From: Myxococcales bacterium
GTDB lineage: Bacteria; UBA10199; 2-02-FULL-44-16; JAAZCA01
Assembly (NCBI GenBank): GCA_012513515.1
Contig: JAAZCA010000009.1
Coordinates: 38,084-102,083, forward strand
DNA length: 64,000 nucleotides
Direction of reading: 5' to 3'
The translations under genes and the position numbers were made by a program. Positions within the stretch are counted from its first letter, which is position 1. Each line of letters begins with the position of its first letter. Shown piece by piece: positions 18,083 through 28,068 of the stretch. The notes beneath the pieces are model-generated. The model was not told the DNA's origin. It did not search any database and saw nothing but the letters and a program-made list of their open reading frames with translations.

Positions 18083-18730
18083 CTACCTATTCCAATTTCC
18101 AAGCGGGCAGGCGTCACAGTGCGGAATCTTGCGGCAGAAATTTTTGCCCGTCTCTACGATGAGCGCATGGTATTCGTTAAAAAGCGGCACATCCCATTCA
18201 AGGTTATCCATAAAAATTTGCTGAATTTCAACGTACCCATCTTCCTCGCAGCAAAGCGAGTGTCTTAGAAGAATTCTCTTCGTGTACGCGTCGACGACAA
18301 ACATGGGCCTATTAAGCGCATAGAGAAGAATCGAGTCGGCCGTCTCGGGACCTATTCCCTTCACGGAGAGAAGCTCTTCGCGCAAGGTCGAAGTTGAAAT
18401 CTCTTTCATCCTCTCGACATCGCCGCCGTAATTTAAAATAAAATATTCTATGAAGTTTTTCAGCCGCCCAGCCTTCAACCTGAAATATCCGGCAGGTCTT
18501 ATGAGTTCTGCAAGCGCCGCATGCTCGCACCCATGAATCGCATACACGTCGAGCATTCCGGCATTTTTAAGGTTTTCTATCGCACGCTCGACGTTTTTCC
18601 AGTTGGTATTCTGTGTGAGCATCGCGCCAACCATAACCTCAAAGGGGCTCTGCGCCGGCCACCAGCCCAGATGGCCGAAATGCGACAGCATCGCATCATA
18701 CGCCTCTTTAAGAGTTTTCCTCGATGCCAT
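18083..18730 (-). CDS. HhH-GPD DNA glycosylase, MagIII-like (endonuclease III superfamily)
   Basis: A 215-residue base-excision repair glycosylase. The HhH motif reads VKGIGPETADSILLYA and the catalytic Asp lies in VVDAYTKR. Where endonuclease III has its beta-lyase lysine (GVGRKTA) this protein has Glu (GIGPETA), as in Helicobacter pylori MagIII, a monofunctional 3-methyladenine glycosylase. The C-terminal Fe-S region is reduced: FCRKIPHCDACPLG gives Cys-x5-Cys-x2-Cys and the protein ends before a fourth Cys. Alkylated purines are therefore more likely substrates than oxidised pyrimidines. GAGG five bases before the ATG supports the start. Confidence 0.85.
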   Translation of the reverse strand: MASRKTLKEAYDAMLSHFGHLGWWPAQSPFEVMVGAMLTQNTNWKNVERAIENLKNAGMLDVYAIHGCEHAALAELIRPAGYFRLKAGRLKNFIEYFILNYGGDVERMKEISTSTLREELLSVKGIGPETADSILLYALNRPMFVVDAYTKRILLRHSLCCEEDGYVEIQQIFMDNLEWDVPLFNEYHALIVETGKNFCRKIPHCDACPLGNWNR

Positions 18731-18745
18731 CAGGACCTCGCATGG

Positions 18746-18779
18746 AAAGAAAAATCGCCCATCCTCTGCGAATGGGCGA
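18746..18779 (-). terminator. Intrinsic terminator after the zinc-finger protein gene
   Basis: On the minus strand TCGCCCAT, a nine-base loop and ATGGGCGA are followed by TTTTTC. It ends the unit of the two small genes at 18815-19450, just before the glycosylase gene. Confidence 0.8.
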
Positions 18780-18814
18780 AATTATCACACAAAAACCAGA
18801 AACCACATCAGCAC

Positions 18815-19093
18815 TTAAGCCCCCGTGGGAGCCGCTTCCGGTGCGACAGCAGGAGCCTCGGCGGCAGCAGCCTGCGGACGTTTGGATGCTATCCAAGCCT
18901 CGTAGTGCTGTTTGCACATGCCTCCCTTGAAAGTCTCTGTGCGGCAATTCTCCGCGCTGCAGATCCTATAGTGGGGCTTTTTCGGCATCTCGCCGCGACG
19001 CCACTTGCGGAAGTGGATGTTGCAATACCCTTTCGCCCTATATGGCCTCTTGCACCCTTCGACTTTACACGTTCTCTCTTTGCTGACTTCCAT
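18815..19093 (-). CDS. Small protein with two tandem CX4CX9CX2H zinc motifs ('vegetative protein' type)
   Basis: 92 residues. Two copies of the same motif are visible: CKVEGC...GYCNIH (residues about 9-27) and CSAENC...GMCKQH (about 45-63), each Cys-x4-Cys-x9-Cys-x2-His, followed by an Ala/Pro-rich tail. The linker FRKWRRGEMPKK is strongly basic, which suggests nucleic-acid binding. Similar short proteins occur in myxobacteria under the name vegetative protein; function unknown. AAAAGGAG lies before the ATG. It is downstream of, and probably co-transcribed with, the membrane protein gene at 19109-19450, and is followed by an intrinsic terminator. Confidence 0.75.
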   Translation of the reverse strand: MEVSKERTCKVEGCKRPYRAKGYCNIHFRKWRRGEMPKKPHYRICSAENCRTETFKGGMCKQHYEAWIASKRPQAAAAEAPAVAPEAAPTGA

Positions 19094-19108
19094 CGTAAAA
19101 TCTCCTTT

Positions 19109-19450
19109 TTATTTCACGGGCTGAGCTGCCTCGACCTTTTGAGGAGGTAAAGCCTCCTGTCCCGGAGCTCCATCGATCTTGGTGCCCTTGTTCAGTTCCT
19201 CTTTTAAAACATCCTCGAGCTGCTTGCGCTCTGAATCAGTGATATCCTCGGAAATTGCCTCACCTGCCGCTTTCAACCCCTCTCCTACGAGCGACCTGAT
19301 ATCGTGCACGGCATCTTTGACCATGGGAGTCTCGGTCAAGGGTTTCAGATGTTCCTGAATCGTTTTTCCACCCACTTTATAGCCTGTTATCCAGAGGAGT
19401 ATCCCGGCCACAATAGCTATAAAAAGCAACCACTTGATAAGTCTGAACAT
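19109..19450 (-). CDS. Small single-pass membrane protein, unknown function
   Basis: 113 residues with one N-terminal membrane helix (LIKWLLFIAIVAGILLWITG, about residues 4-23), then a charged, mostly helical soluble part (EISEDITDSERKQLEDVLKE-like) and a Pro/Gln-rich tail. No family recognised. GGGGGAGGG precedes the ATG. Its promoter at 19480-19508 carries a palindrome over the -35 box. The zinc-motif protein gene follows 15 bases downstream. Confidence 0.7.
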   Translation of the reverse strand: MFRLIKWLLFIAIVAGILLWITGYKVGGKTIQEHLKPLTETPMVKDAVHDIRSLVGEGLKAAGEAISEDITDSERKQLEDVLKEELNKGTKIDGAPGQEALPPQKVEAAQPVK

Positions 19451-19479
19451 AAAACCCTCCCCCTGGCAAATTTCGGCAG

Positions 19480-19518
19480 AAGATAGAGGGACAAATAGCC
19501 CCTGTCAATACAGTATTG
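19480..19518 (-). promoter_or_regulatory. Promoter with overlapping palindrome upstream of the 19109-19450 gene
   Basis: On the minus strand: TTGACA (19508-19503), 17-base spacer, TATCTT (19485-19480). A perfect palindrome CAATACAGTATTG (19506-19518 on the plus strand) overlaps the -35 box, as an operator for a repressor would. Confidence 0.5.
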
Positions 19519-19592
19519 GCGGGACGATCACCAATCCGCAACTCCATGCAACTGTAAAAGCGCTCGACCAAGAAAACTATCCGCGGAGATTA

Positions 19593-19621
19593 TAGACATA
19601 ACCGACCGACTTTGTTATACA
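19593..19621 (+). promoter_or_regulatory. Sigma70-like promoter of the HD-GYP regulator gene, apparently leaderless
   Basis: TAGACA (19593-19598), 17-base spacer, TATACA (19616-19621), then six bases to the ATG at 19628, with no Shine-Dalgarno sequence. Same geometry as at 7005-7041. Confidence 0.5.
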
Positions 19622-19627
19622 ATTCGC

Positions 19628-20581
19628 ATGCGAAAACCACTGATACTCATCGTCGATGACAACCCCACGATAATCGAGCTCCTGAAGTCCCAGCTCAAGG
19701 CCTACGATTTCGACCTGCAGGTCGCCTATGATGGAGAAGAGGCTCTCGAAAAGATCCGCAATAGGGCCCCAGACCTCGTGCTTCTGGACCTCATGATGCC
19801 CAAAATTTCGGGATTCGAAATATGCAAGAGGATCAAGGAAAACAAAAACACTCAGTTCATCCCGATAATTGTCATAACGGCGCTTCATGAACAGCATGAC
19901 AAACTGCGCGCGATAGAGCTCGGCGCCGACGATTTCCTTATTAAACCCATAAACAAGATAGAGTTGATCACCAGGATCAAGTCGCTGCTTCGAATGAAAC
20001 TTTTACATGACGATGTGGATACCAGCGAAAGCATACTTTTCTCTCTGGTCGTTGCACTCGAGGCAAAGGATTTCTACACCAAAGGACACTCGGAAAGAGT
20101 TGCCGATATCGCAGTTGGCATCGGCAAAACGATGTCTCTCCCAGAAGCGCAGATCGACGCCCTCAAAAAGGGAAGCCTGATACACGACATCGGTAAAATA
20201 GGGGTAAAAGAGTCGGTGCTTCTCAAGCCCGGTCGACTCACCGACGAAGAAATGTCCCACGTCAAAAGCCATCCGAGGCTCGGATTCGACATCTGCTATC
20301 CTCTGAAAAGTCTCGAGAAATGCCTCTGCATAATAAGATCCCACCATGAACGCATGGATGGCAACGGATATCCGGACGGCCTGCAGGGAAGCGAAATTCC
20401 ACTGCTTTCGCGCATAGTCGCCGTTGCCGACGCATACGACGCCATGACGACCGACAGACCCTATCGAAGCGGGATGGGGGAGAACAAGGCCATGGCCATT
20501 TTCAAAAATGAAATCAACAGCGGGCAGTGGGATCCCGATTGTGTAAAAGCCTTCCTCACCATGCAAAAAAGCGCTTCCTGA
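19628..20581 (+). CDS. Two-component response regulator with HD-GYP phosphodiesterase output
   Basis: 317 residues. REC domain 1-120 with phospho-acceptor D54 (LVLLDLMMP) and conserved K106 (IKPI). HD-GYP domain about 135-315: HSERVADIA, H186-D187 in LIHDIGKIG, HPRLGFDI, HHERMDGNGYPDG and VADAYDAMTT. All metal and GYP residues of an active cyclic-di-GMP phosphodiesterase are present. Phosphorylation of the REC domain should control c-di-GMP breakdown; no histidine kinase gene is adjacent. The epimerase gene begins seven bases after the stop. Confidence 0.94.
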   Translation: MRKPLILIVDDNPTIIELLKSQLKAYDFDLQVAYDGEEALEKIRNRAPDLVLLDLMMPKISGFEICKRIKENKNTQFIPIIVITALHEQHDKLRAIELGADDFLIKPINKIELITRIKSLLRMKLLHDDVDTSESILFSLVVALEAKDFYTKGHSERVADIAVGIGKTMSLPEAQIDALKKGSLIHDIGKIGVKESVLLKPGRLTDEEMSHVKSHPRLGFDICYPLKSLEKCLCIIRSHHERMDGNGYPDGLQGSEIPLLSRIVAVADAYDAMTTDRPYRSGMGENKAMAIFKNEINSGQWDPDCVKAFLTMQKSAS

Positions 20582-20587
20582 TATAAC

Positions 20588-21586
20588 ATGGCAGCCTCAG
20601 AAAAAATACTGGTCACCGGGGCCGGAGGGCTCATAGGATCCGCAGTCTGTTCAAGGCTGTATTCGATGAATATCGAGTTCAGGGCCATGTTGTGGAATGA
20701 TGAATCGGAAGAAAATATCTCCCATCTGGATGGAATAGAGAAAATTCGCGGCGATGTCAGAGACCGCCAATCCATAAAAAAGGCGCTCTCGGGATGTACG
20801 GGCTGCGTCCACTGCGCCGCACTAAACCGCCTCTGGAATGAAGATCCTCGCGAATTCTTGGAGATCAATATAGATGGCACCAGAAATATCTGCGATGAAT
20901 CCCTCTCTTCCGGCATAAAAAAAATCGTATTCACGAGCAGCTGCGATGCAATGGGCCCATCCACGGATGGCAAACCCAGAAACGAAGACTCCCCAATAAA
21001 TCGCGCCTCGGTAAAAGGCGGATACGAACGCAGCAAGTTGGAATCTGAAGAGATAATAGCATCGCTGTCCGGAGAAAAGATAAGCCATGCGATAATCAGG
21101 CCGGCGGCGGTAATAGGCCCCGGCGATATACACCTCACTCCACCAGGAAAGCTGATAAGAAATTTTTTAAGCGGAAAGCTACCAGCCTATTACAACGCCG
21201 GAATCAATTTCGTAGATTCGCGGGACGTAGCAGCGGCTCACGTCAAGGCAATCACCACCCCCGGCATCGAAGGAACCTTCATCCTGGGCGGACACAATAT
21301 CTTTTTGCATAAACTTTTCACAATGTTGAAAAAAATTTCCGGCATAGATTCGCTACCTGTAAAAATTCCTTATCCACTTGCGCTAGCTACGGCATTTGTA
21401 CTAGAGGTCAAGGGTGATGTGTCCAGGTCCGACCCTGGTATAACCGTAAACGGCGTAAAGACGGTAAAACATCCGTGGTTTTTTGATTCAACAAAGGCTG
21501 AAAAAATGCTAGACCACCGTCCGAGACCGATAGAACAAACGCTCAGCGATGCGATGGAATGGCATAAAAGGAGGATGACATTATGA
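20588..21586 (+). CDS. NAD(P)-dependent epimerase/reductase, extended SDR, HpnA-like
   Basis: 332 residues with an N-terminal Rossmann loop TGAGGLIGS (about 9-17), catalytic Tyr/Lys in GGYERSKLE, preceded by the FTSSCDAMG Ser region, and RPAAVIGPGD. It resembles hopanoid-associated sugar epimerases (HpnA) and dihydroflavonol-4-reductase-like enzymes. The substrate is unknown; a nucleotide sugar or a polar lipid intermediate fits. It lies between the HD-GYP regulator and a CruF-like membrane protein, overlapping the latter as ATGA, so the two probably act in one lipid or carotenoid pathway. Confidence 0.8.
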   Translation: MAASEKILVTGAGGLIGSAVCSRLYSMNIEFRAMLWNDESEENISHLDGIEKIRGDVRDRQSIKKALSGCTGCVHCAALNRLWNEDPREFLEINIDGTRNICDESLSSGIKKIVFTSSCDAMGPSTDGKPRNEDSPINRASVKGGYERSKLESEEIIASLSGEKISHAIIRPAAVIGPGDIHLTPPGKLIRNFLSGKLPAYYNAGINFVDSRDVAAAHVKAITTPGIEGTFILGGHNIFLHKLFTMLKKISGIDSLPVKIPYPLALATAFVLEVKGDVSRSDPGITVNGVKTVKHPWFFDSTKAEKMLDHRPRPIEQTLSDAMEWHKRRMTL

Positions 21587-22317
21587 TAAATGAATTTTTA
21601 ACATCGGTAATACACAGGCCCTACGTATTCATTTTCCTGGCCTCATATCTTGTGCTTGCAAAAATTCGTTGGGGCACGACGAAAACCCTGATCTGGCTTG
21701 TTTCAGGGTATATCATAGCCTGGCTCAGCGAATACTCCTCTATCAACACCGGCTTTCCTTACGGAGAATACCACTACATATACGCCAGCATGCCCGGGGA
21801 ACTGATGATAGCGGGGGTTCCATTCTTCGACTCCCTCTCCTACCCGTTCATGATATTCGCAGGCTTCACGACGGCAGCCCTGCTGATGAAAACAGAGCGA
21901 GGGTTGAAGGTCGCATTCCTCGGGGCTATTTTCACGACCCTGCTCGATGTGATCATAGACCCAATATCCAAGCTGGGGTCCCAGTGGTTTTTAGGAAAGA
22001 TCTACTACTACGTGGAGAATGGATTCTATTTCGGAATACCCTTTTCAAACTTCGCCGGATGGTTCCTAGTATCCCTCGCGGTTATTTTGTTCAATCAGGG
22101 GATATGGCAACTTGTCGGGGAGAAGGGAAAACCCTTGAGCATGAGCAAGAGGGAGATTTTATATCCGGCGTTCTACATAAGCATAGGGCTTTTCGGAGTA
22201 GCGGTAGCGGCCTACATATCCGCCTACCGGATATTCGCGGCGAACTTCATAATCGTGATAGTCATGATGATTGCGACAATGAAATCTCTTAGAAGTTCTA
22301 TACGCGCTCTTCCTTAA
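21583..22317 (+). CDS. Carotenoid biosynthesis protein, CruF-like (DUF422) integral membrane protein
   Basis: 244 residues with about seven hydrophobic segments. Conserved DUF422 features are visible: EYSSINTGFPYGEYHY, VPFFDSLSYPFM, LDVIIDPI and GIPFSNFAGWFLVS, rich in acidic residues and His within membrane helices. CruF is a 1',2'-hydratase of gamma-carotene/lycopene, and other members act in C50 carotenoid synthesis. No crtB, crtI or other carotenoid gene is in the window, so the exact substrate is open. ATGA overlap with the upstream epimerase. The 3' end overlaps the convergent spoVR gene by 20 bases. Confidence 0.82.
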   Translation: MINEFLTSVIHRPYVFIFLASYLVLAKIRWGTTKTLIWLVSGYIIAWLSEYSSINTGFPYGEYHYIYASMPGELMIAGVPFFDSLSYPFMIFAGFTTAALLMKTERGLKVAFLGAIFTTLLDVIIDPISKLGSQWFLGKIYYYVENGFYFGIPFSNFAGWFLVSLAVILFNQGIWQLVGEKGKPLSMSKREILYPAFYISIGLFGVAVAAYISAYRIFAANFIIVIVMMIATMKSLRSSIRALP

Positions 22318-23815
22318 CCTCTGTTCCGTCGTAGCTGATCAGCGTGGGAACTCCATCGCTCAAGGTCTCTACCGCAACCGGCCTTTTCCAGATGTTAAAA
22401 AGCCTCTTCAGAGTTTCGCATGCATAATCGTGCTTGAGCTCCCTTCCCTCGTGCGAATGCTTGAGCAGCAGTTCGCCGCGGTTTCGGAAGTTGCCATCAA
22501 CCACGTTGATTATAGGATGGCCGAAGTTAGTGAGCTGAAAGAGAAGCTGCTGTTTTATTTTGCTGAACTCTCGGCTGGCTATCTCATACTGGTCCGATGA
22601 GATATTGTAGGAATATATGAAAAGTTTATGTTTCTCGCAGAACTCCGGCGTGAGAAATTCATCTATGAACATGACGTCATTATACAGCTTCCTTACCTCA
22701 AAAATTTTCTGACGGCCCAGACCCAGCTTCAAATCCCAGTTGGCCTTGGCAACCATATCGGTACACTCCTCATAGGCCTTGCCAAAGCGGCCGGTGTTCC
22801 ATCTCTCTTCGACATCGCGGAACAACTCTATACCCACCTTGTAGGGATTGAAATTTCTGGCGCTCATCGCAACCGTGCCGGAATGATGGTCGGCATAGTC
22901 GATAACCTCGGAATCGGTAAGGGCGCGCTCGGTCATTATCTTGGAATGCCAATAACTGGCCCACCCTTCGTTCATTATTTTGGTCAAGCCCTGAGGGGCA
23001 AAATAATACGCCTCTTCGCGTATTATCGAGAGGATATCCCGTTCCCATTTCTCCAACGGAGCATAGTCGAGCAGGAATAGTAAAACATCCTTTTCTGGAT
23101 GCTCCGGAAATTTCTTTTCCAGCTGCATCTCATCCTCTATTGCTTTTCTCTGTTCCTCCATGAATTCCTGAGGGTTGATATACTTATCCATGTACTGATG
23201 ATTTATCTTCAGTTTTCTTATCGGACGCCTCGGACCTTCGAGTTCTCTGCCTGCTGGAGCGCGCCGCCTTATTGCATGGGCATGGTGATCTATAAGATCC
23301 TCTATCGCCAAGCAACTATCTATAAAGCTCTCTACGCGGTCCATGCCATATTCATCTATGTATCTCAGAACGCGGGTCTTGTGATTTGCCATCTCGTCCA
23401 TCATCTTGCGATTGGTATGTGCAAAAAACAGGTTGTTCTTGAAAAAATCACAGTGCGCGTAGACGTGCGCCATCACCAGCTTCTGATCCACCATGCCGTT
23501 TGAATAGAGAAGATATGCATAACAAGGATCGGTATTTATGACCATCTCGTATATCTTGGAAAGGCCGTAGGCATAGCTTTTTGAGAGCTGTTCGTATTCC
23601 ATCCCAAAGCGCCAATGAGGATACCTGTTCGGAAACCCCCCATAGGCTGCCACTTCATTGATCTGGTTCCAATCTAGAACCTCGAATATGACATCGTAGA
23701 AATCGAGTCCGAATTCGCGGGCGTACCCCTCTATTTTAACCCTCTCCGCCTCAAGATCGGCAGGAAGATGGGTGTCGTACTTCGTAGGCCTGCTTTTTCT
23801 GAAACTTCTTCGCAT
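22298..23815 (-). CDS. SpoVR family protein (YcgB)
   Basis: 505 residues, full-length SpoVR/YcgB. Recognised from FGLDFYDVIFEVLDWNQINE, AAYGGFPNRYPHWRFGMEYE, AHCDFFKNN, NEGWASYWHSKIMTE and FNPYKVGIELFRDVEERWN. The biochemical role is unknown; in Bacillus it affects spore cortex formation, and in many Gram-negatives it forms a conserved operon with a YeaH/YhbH protein and PrkA. Here it is the last gene of that trio, 13 bases after yeaH. His/Glu-rich blocks hint at metal binding, which is inference. Confidence 0.94.
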   Translation of the reverse strand: MRRSFRKSRPTKYDTHLPADLEAERVKIEGYAREFGLDFYDVIFEVLDWNQINEVAAYGGFPNRYPHWRFGMEYEQLSKSYAYGLSKIYEMVINTDPCYAYLLYSNGMVDQKLVMAHVYAHCDFFKNNLFFAHTNRKMMDEMANHKTRVLRYIDEYGMDRVESFIDSCLAIEDLIDHHAHAIRRRAPAGRELEGPRRPIRKLKINHQYMDKYINPQEFMEEQRKAIEDEMQLEKKFPEHPEKDVLLFLLDYAPLEKWERDILSIIREEAYYFAPQGLTKIMNEGWASYWHSKIMTERALTDSEVIDYADHHSGTVAMSARNFNPYKVGIELFRDVEERWNTGRFGKAYEECTDMVAKANWDLKLGLGRQKIFEVRKLYNDVMFIDEFLTPEFCEKHKLFIYSYNISSDQYEIASREFSKIKQQLLFQLTNFGHPIINVVDGNFRNRGELLLKHSHEGRELKHDYACETLKRLFNIWKRPVAVETLSDGVPTLISYDGTEVKEERV

Positions 23816-23828
23816 ATATTATATAAAC

Positions 23829-24932
<1,104 letters not shown>

Positions 24933-24941
24933 TTACGCCTT

Positions 24942-27035
24942 TCAGTTCTGCGATCTCTTCTCGCGTATATCGCCGCGAGCGAATATCGAGGCGACGAAGT
25001 TGAGGACATCGGTAGAGCAGGTCTCGCAGTATCCGTAATTCTTGATGAGCCTGCTCTTTACCACATCTATCTTCTCCTGCGTATCCTTGTCGATTACGCT
25101 GGAAACGAGGCTCGTAAGTTTTATCGAATCCTTCTGATCCTCGAAGAGTTTCAGCTCAAGCGCTTTATGAAGGCGCTCGTTGGTCCGGTAGCTGAACTTC
25201 TTTCCTTCCAGAGATAGCGCGCCGATGTAGTTCATTATCTCGCGCCTGAAATCATCCTTGCGGCTCTCAGGAATATCTATTTTTTCCTCGATCGAGCGCA
25301 TTAGTCTCTCGTCGGGCTCCTCATTCTGACCGGTGTATGGATTCTTGACCTTCTCCCTCTGCGTATAGGCCTTGAGGTTATCGATATAGTTCGAGCACAG
25401 TCTGGATATCGCCTCTTCATCGGCGGATATCGCCCTCTGCACTTCGTTCTTCACGATATCTTCATATTCCTCTTTGACGACGGTGAGCATCTCAAGGAAT
25501 TTTTTTCTCTGCTCATCGCTTTTAATCATGGAGTGATGGCGCAGGCCGGACTCAAGTTCATTGATTACCATGAAGGGATTTACACACCCGCCGCCGACAT
25601 CAGAAACCAGGGCGTTGGAAATTTTATCCTGAATGTAACGCGGCGATATCCCCTCGAGCCCCTCGCGCTTGCCTTCCTTGCGCAACTCCTTGACGTTGTC
25701 CTCGGTAAAACCTGGGAGAGACTTGCCGTCGTAGAGCTTTAGCTTCTGCATCAGGGTAAGGTTGGCTTTCTTCGGCTCTTCAAGCCTAGTGAGAATCGCC
25801 CACATCGCCGCCATCTCGATCGTATGCGGAGCTATATGCTTTCCGCTGACGCGATTCGGACCGTAGTCCTTCTGATAAACCTTAACCTCCTCTGAAAGTT
25901 TGGTAATATACGGGATATCTATTTTTACGGTTCTATCGCGCAGAGCCTCCATGTACTCATTGCTCAGCAGCTTATTGTATTCCGCCTCGTTGGTATGGCC
26001 TATGATAACTTCATCGATATCGGTCTGAGCAAACTTCTTTGGCTTAACTTTATGCTCCTGCGAAGCGCCCAGCAGGTCGTAAAGGAATGCGACGTCCAGC
26101 TTCAAGACCTCTATGAACTCGATGAGACCTCTGTTGGCTATATTGAATTCACCGTCAAAATTAAATGCCCTCGGATCGGAGTCGGACCCGTATTCAGCGA
26201 TCTTCCTGTAGTTAATATCGCCCGTCAGCTCTGTAGAATCCTGATTCTTTTCATCCTTCGGCTGGAATGTTCCGATGCCCACGCGATCTTTTTCGGAGAG
26301 AATCATCCTTCTGACCTTTATGTGCTCTATGACCTTGGACCAGTCTCCATCATAGAGCTTTGAAAGCTCACGATAGATATAGCGGCAGCTCGGGCAGAGG
26401 TCGCCTTGGAGAATTATCCTCTGCTCGGGCTGAAGCCCCTTATTCAGTTCAGCTAGGATTTTATCCCTGAGTTCGATCGGTATCAGATGGAGAGGCTCTT
26501 CATGCATCGGACAGGGTATCTCAGCTGAAGACCCAAATATCATGTTGCGATCGTCAAAGTTGCCCTTCACCCAAGAGTATGTATAAAGAGCACCATCCGG
26601 TCTTTTCGAATATGCTTCGAGGCCCTTTTTCAAAAGCCTGGCTATCGTTGACTTTGCACCGCCGACAGGCCCATGAAGCAGAAGGATTCTTTTTTCCGTC
26701 CCGTAGCGCATGGCAGCCGAACGAAATGCATTTACCAGCTTCATCAGAGGAAGATCGAGACCGTAAAGCGCATCCTTACCATTTTCTATCGGGTCTTCAA
26801 AAAACTTGTAGTGCACAATTTTCTTTTTATACTCGGTGTATTCCTCGAAACCGTATGAAAGGATCATGTCGTAAATCCGCTTGAACGCGGTGTCGGCAAC
26901 TTTCGGATTTTTGCTGACGATGTTGAGATAATCCTGATATGACCCCTCCCAATGCAACTCCTGATACGATTTGACATCATTTAACGACGCGATCATCTGC
27001 ATTAAACCATTTACGGGCTTCCCCTGTTCCGACAT
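24942..27035 (-). CDS. prkA: PrkA family serine protein kinase / AAA+ protein (YeaG)
   Basis: 697 residues. An N-terminal AAA+ region has a P-loop GPVGGAKST (122-130); [11 protein letters not shown] and [13 protein letters not shown]-type sequence are typical of PrkA. The C-terminal segment (from about 540) is the kinase-like PrkA domain. Described both as a protein kinase and as an AAA+ protease-like factor in Bacillus. First gene of the prkA-yeaH-spoVR operon, with GGAGGT before the ATG. A perfect palindrome CGAAATTTCG lies at 27072-27081, about 40 bases upstream of the start, and may be a regulatory site. Confidence 0.94.
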   Translation of the reverse strand: MSEQGKPVNGLMQMIASLNDVKSYQELHWEGSYQDYLNIVSKNPKVADTAFKRIYDMILSYGFEEYTEYKKKIVHYKFFEDPIENGKDALYGLDLPLMKLVNAFRSAAMRYGTEKRILLLHGPVGGAKSTIARLLKKGLEAYSKRPDGALYTYSWVKGNFDDRNMIFGSSAEIPCPMHEEPLHLIPIELRDKILAELNKGLQPEQRIILQGDLCPSCRYIYRELSKLYDGDWSKVIEHIKVRRMILSEKDRVGIGTFQPKDEKNQDSTELTGDINYRKIAEYGSDSDPRAFNFDGEFNIANRGLIEFIEVLKLDVAFLYDLLGASQEHKVKPKKFAQTDIDEVIIGHTNEAEYNKLLSNEYMEALRDRTVKIDIPYITKLSEEVKVYQKDYGPNRVSGKHIAPHTIEMAAMWAILTRLEEPKKANLTLMQKLKLYDGKSLPGFTEDNVKELRKEGKREGLEGISPRYIQDKISNALVSDVGGGCVNPFMVINELESGLRHHSMIKSDEQRKKFLEMLTVVKEEYEDIVKNEVQRAISADEEAISRLCSNYIDNLKAYTQREKVKNPYTGQNEEPDERLMRSIEEKIDIPESRKDDFRREIMNYIGALSLEGKKFSYRTNERLHKALELKLFEDQKDSIKLTSLVSSVIDKDTQEKIDVVKSRLIKNYGYCETCSTDVLNFVASIFARGDIREKRSQN

Positions 27036-27120
27036 GACTACCTCCAGTCATTGTTTTTCAGATATACATCTCGAAATTTCGCCCCGCCAGCAACGCACGG
27101 ATGATAGCAGAGCGGCGTTA

Positions 27121-28044
27121 TCATTTCAACTCACGCTTATCATTTTCTGTCATCGTGGTCCTTACCACTGCGCGAAGAAGCCTGTTCCGATTCGCCTTGC
27201 CAAAGAGCGACCTCATCTCGTCGTATAGAGACGGATCCATCACCAATCTGCCGACAGTCCCCTCGCCACGCCTGACAGCGTCCAGTACGATCTTCAGATC
27301 TGCAGAGGCAGCCCTCATATTGGCTATAAGACCCCCTATGTTGCCTTTGGACTCTTCCTCGGCACCAGCGAGAATTCCCTTAACGGACTTCATAGCAGCG
27401 GAGAGGTTGGAGATCACATCCTCGCCTTTGGGATCGTACACGAGCGCATGAACAAGGCTATTTCCCTTTTCGACCTGTTCGACGGTCTTGCGCACGGATG
27501 ATATAATAGCCTTTATGTCTCCGCCGCCTTGGGGAGTTAACGAAGAAATCATATCATTGATGGATTTCGAAGCACCGCTAATATCATCGAGAATCGTCCC
27601 TGCTTTTTCAGCCAGCGAGAATATGGAGGTTACGTCTTTCGATGGCAGAATTCCTCTGTCAGGAATCACCGACTGCGCCTCGCTCCCTACAGACACATAT
27701 ACAAACTTATCCCCCAAAAGCCCTTGTGTTTCGATAGTAGCGACGCTGTCGGTCCTTATCCTAGATTGATATTCCTTGTTAAGGCTTAGCCTCACTGTTA
27801 TCTCCTGCGAAGCTGGATCATCTGGAAAACTAATTTTGTCCACATGCCCTACTTTGAAACCCGCAAGCTGAACAGGGGCGCCGACTCTCAGCCCCGATAC
27901 GGTTTTAAAGTTGGAAAAAAGGACATACTTCCTCTGAAAGAGTTCACTGTCGCTCCCTATCATGAATATCACCACCATAGCCAGAACAAGGCCTACGCTG
28001 ATAAAAACACCTACCCTGAACTCGTCTAATCTGTTGCGCGGCAT
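27121..28044 (-). CDS. mlaD: MlaD/MCE family lipid-binding protein
   Basis: 307 residues. One N-terminal membrane helix (VGVFISVGLVLAMVVIFMIG) anchors an MCE domain (about 35-115: FKTVSGLRVGAPVQLAGFKVG, then ETQGLLGDKFVYVSVG), followed by a long helical region (about 140-290) that could form a tunnel-like coil. It would carry phospholipids in the periplasm between the MlaFE ABC unit and the outer membrane. Last gene of the four-gene unit that begins at 30198. GGAGGGGG precedes the ATG. The helical tail is longer than in E. coli MlaD (183 residues) and recalls longer MCE proteins. Confidence 0.9.
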   Translation of the reverse strand: MPRNRLDEFRVGVFISVGLVLAMVVIFMIGSDSELFQRKYVLFSNFKTVSGLRVGAPVQLAGFKVGHVDKISFPDDPASQEITVRLSLNKEYQSRIRTDSVATIETQGLLGDKFVYVSVGSEAQSVIPDRGILPSKDVTSIFSLAEKAGTILDDISGASKSINDMISSLTPQGGGDIKAIISSVRKTVEQVEKGNSLVHALVYDPKGEDVISNLSAAMKSVKGILAGAEEESKGNIGGLIANMRAASADLKIVLDAVRRGEGTVGRLVMDPSLYDEMRSLFGKANRNRLLRAVVRTTMTENDKRELK

Positions 28045-28068
28045 AAAACCCCCTCCAATTCACATTGC

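Noticed and set aside
17890-18162. 90-codon open frame after the M16 peptidase
   Set aside because: It overlaps the 3' end of the glycosylase gene, is of low complexity and lacks family features. The gap 17885-18082 otherwise shows nothing.
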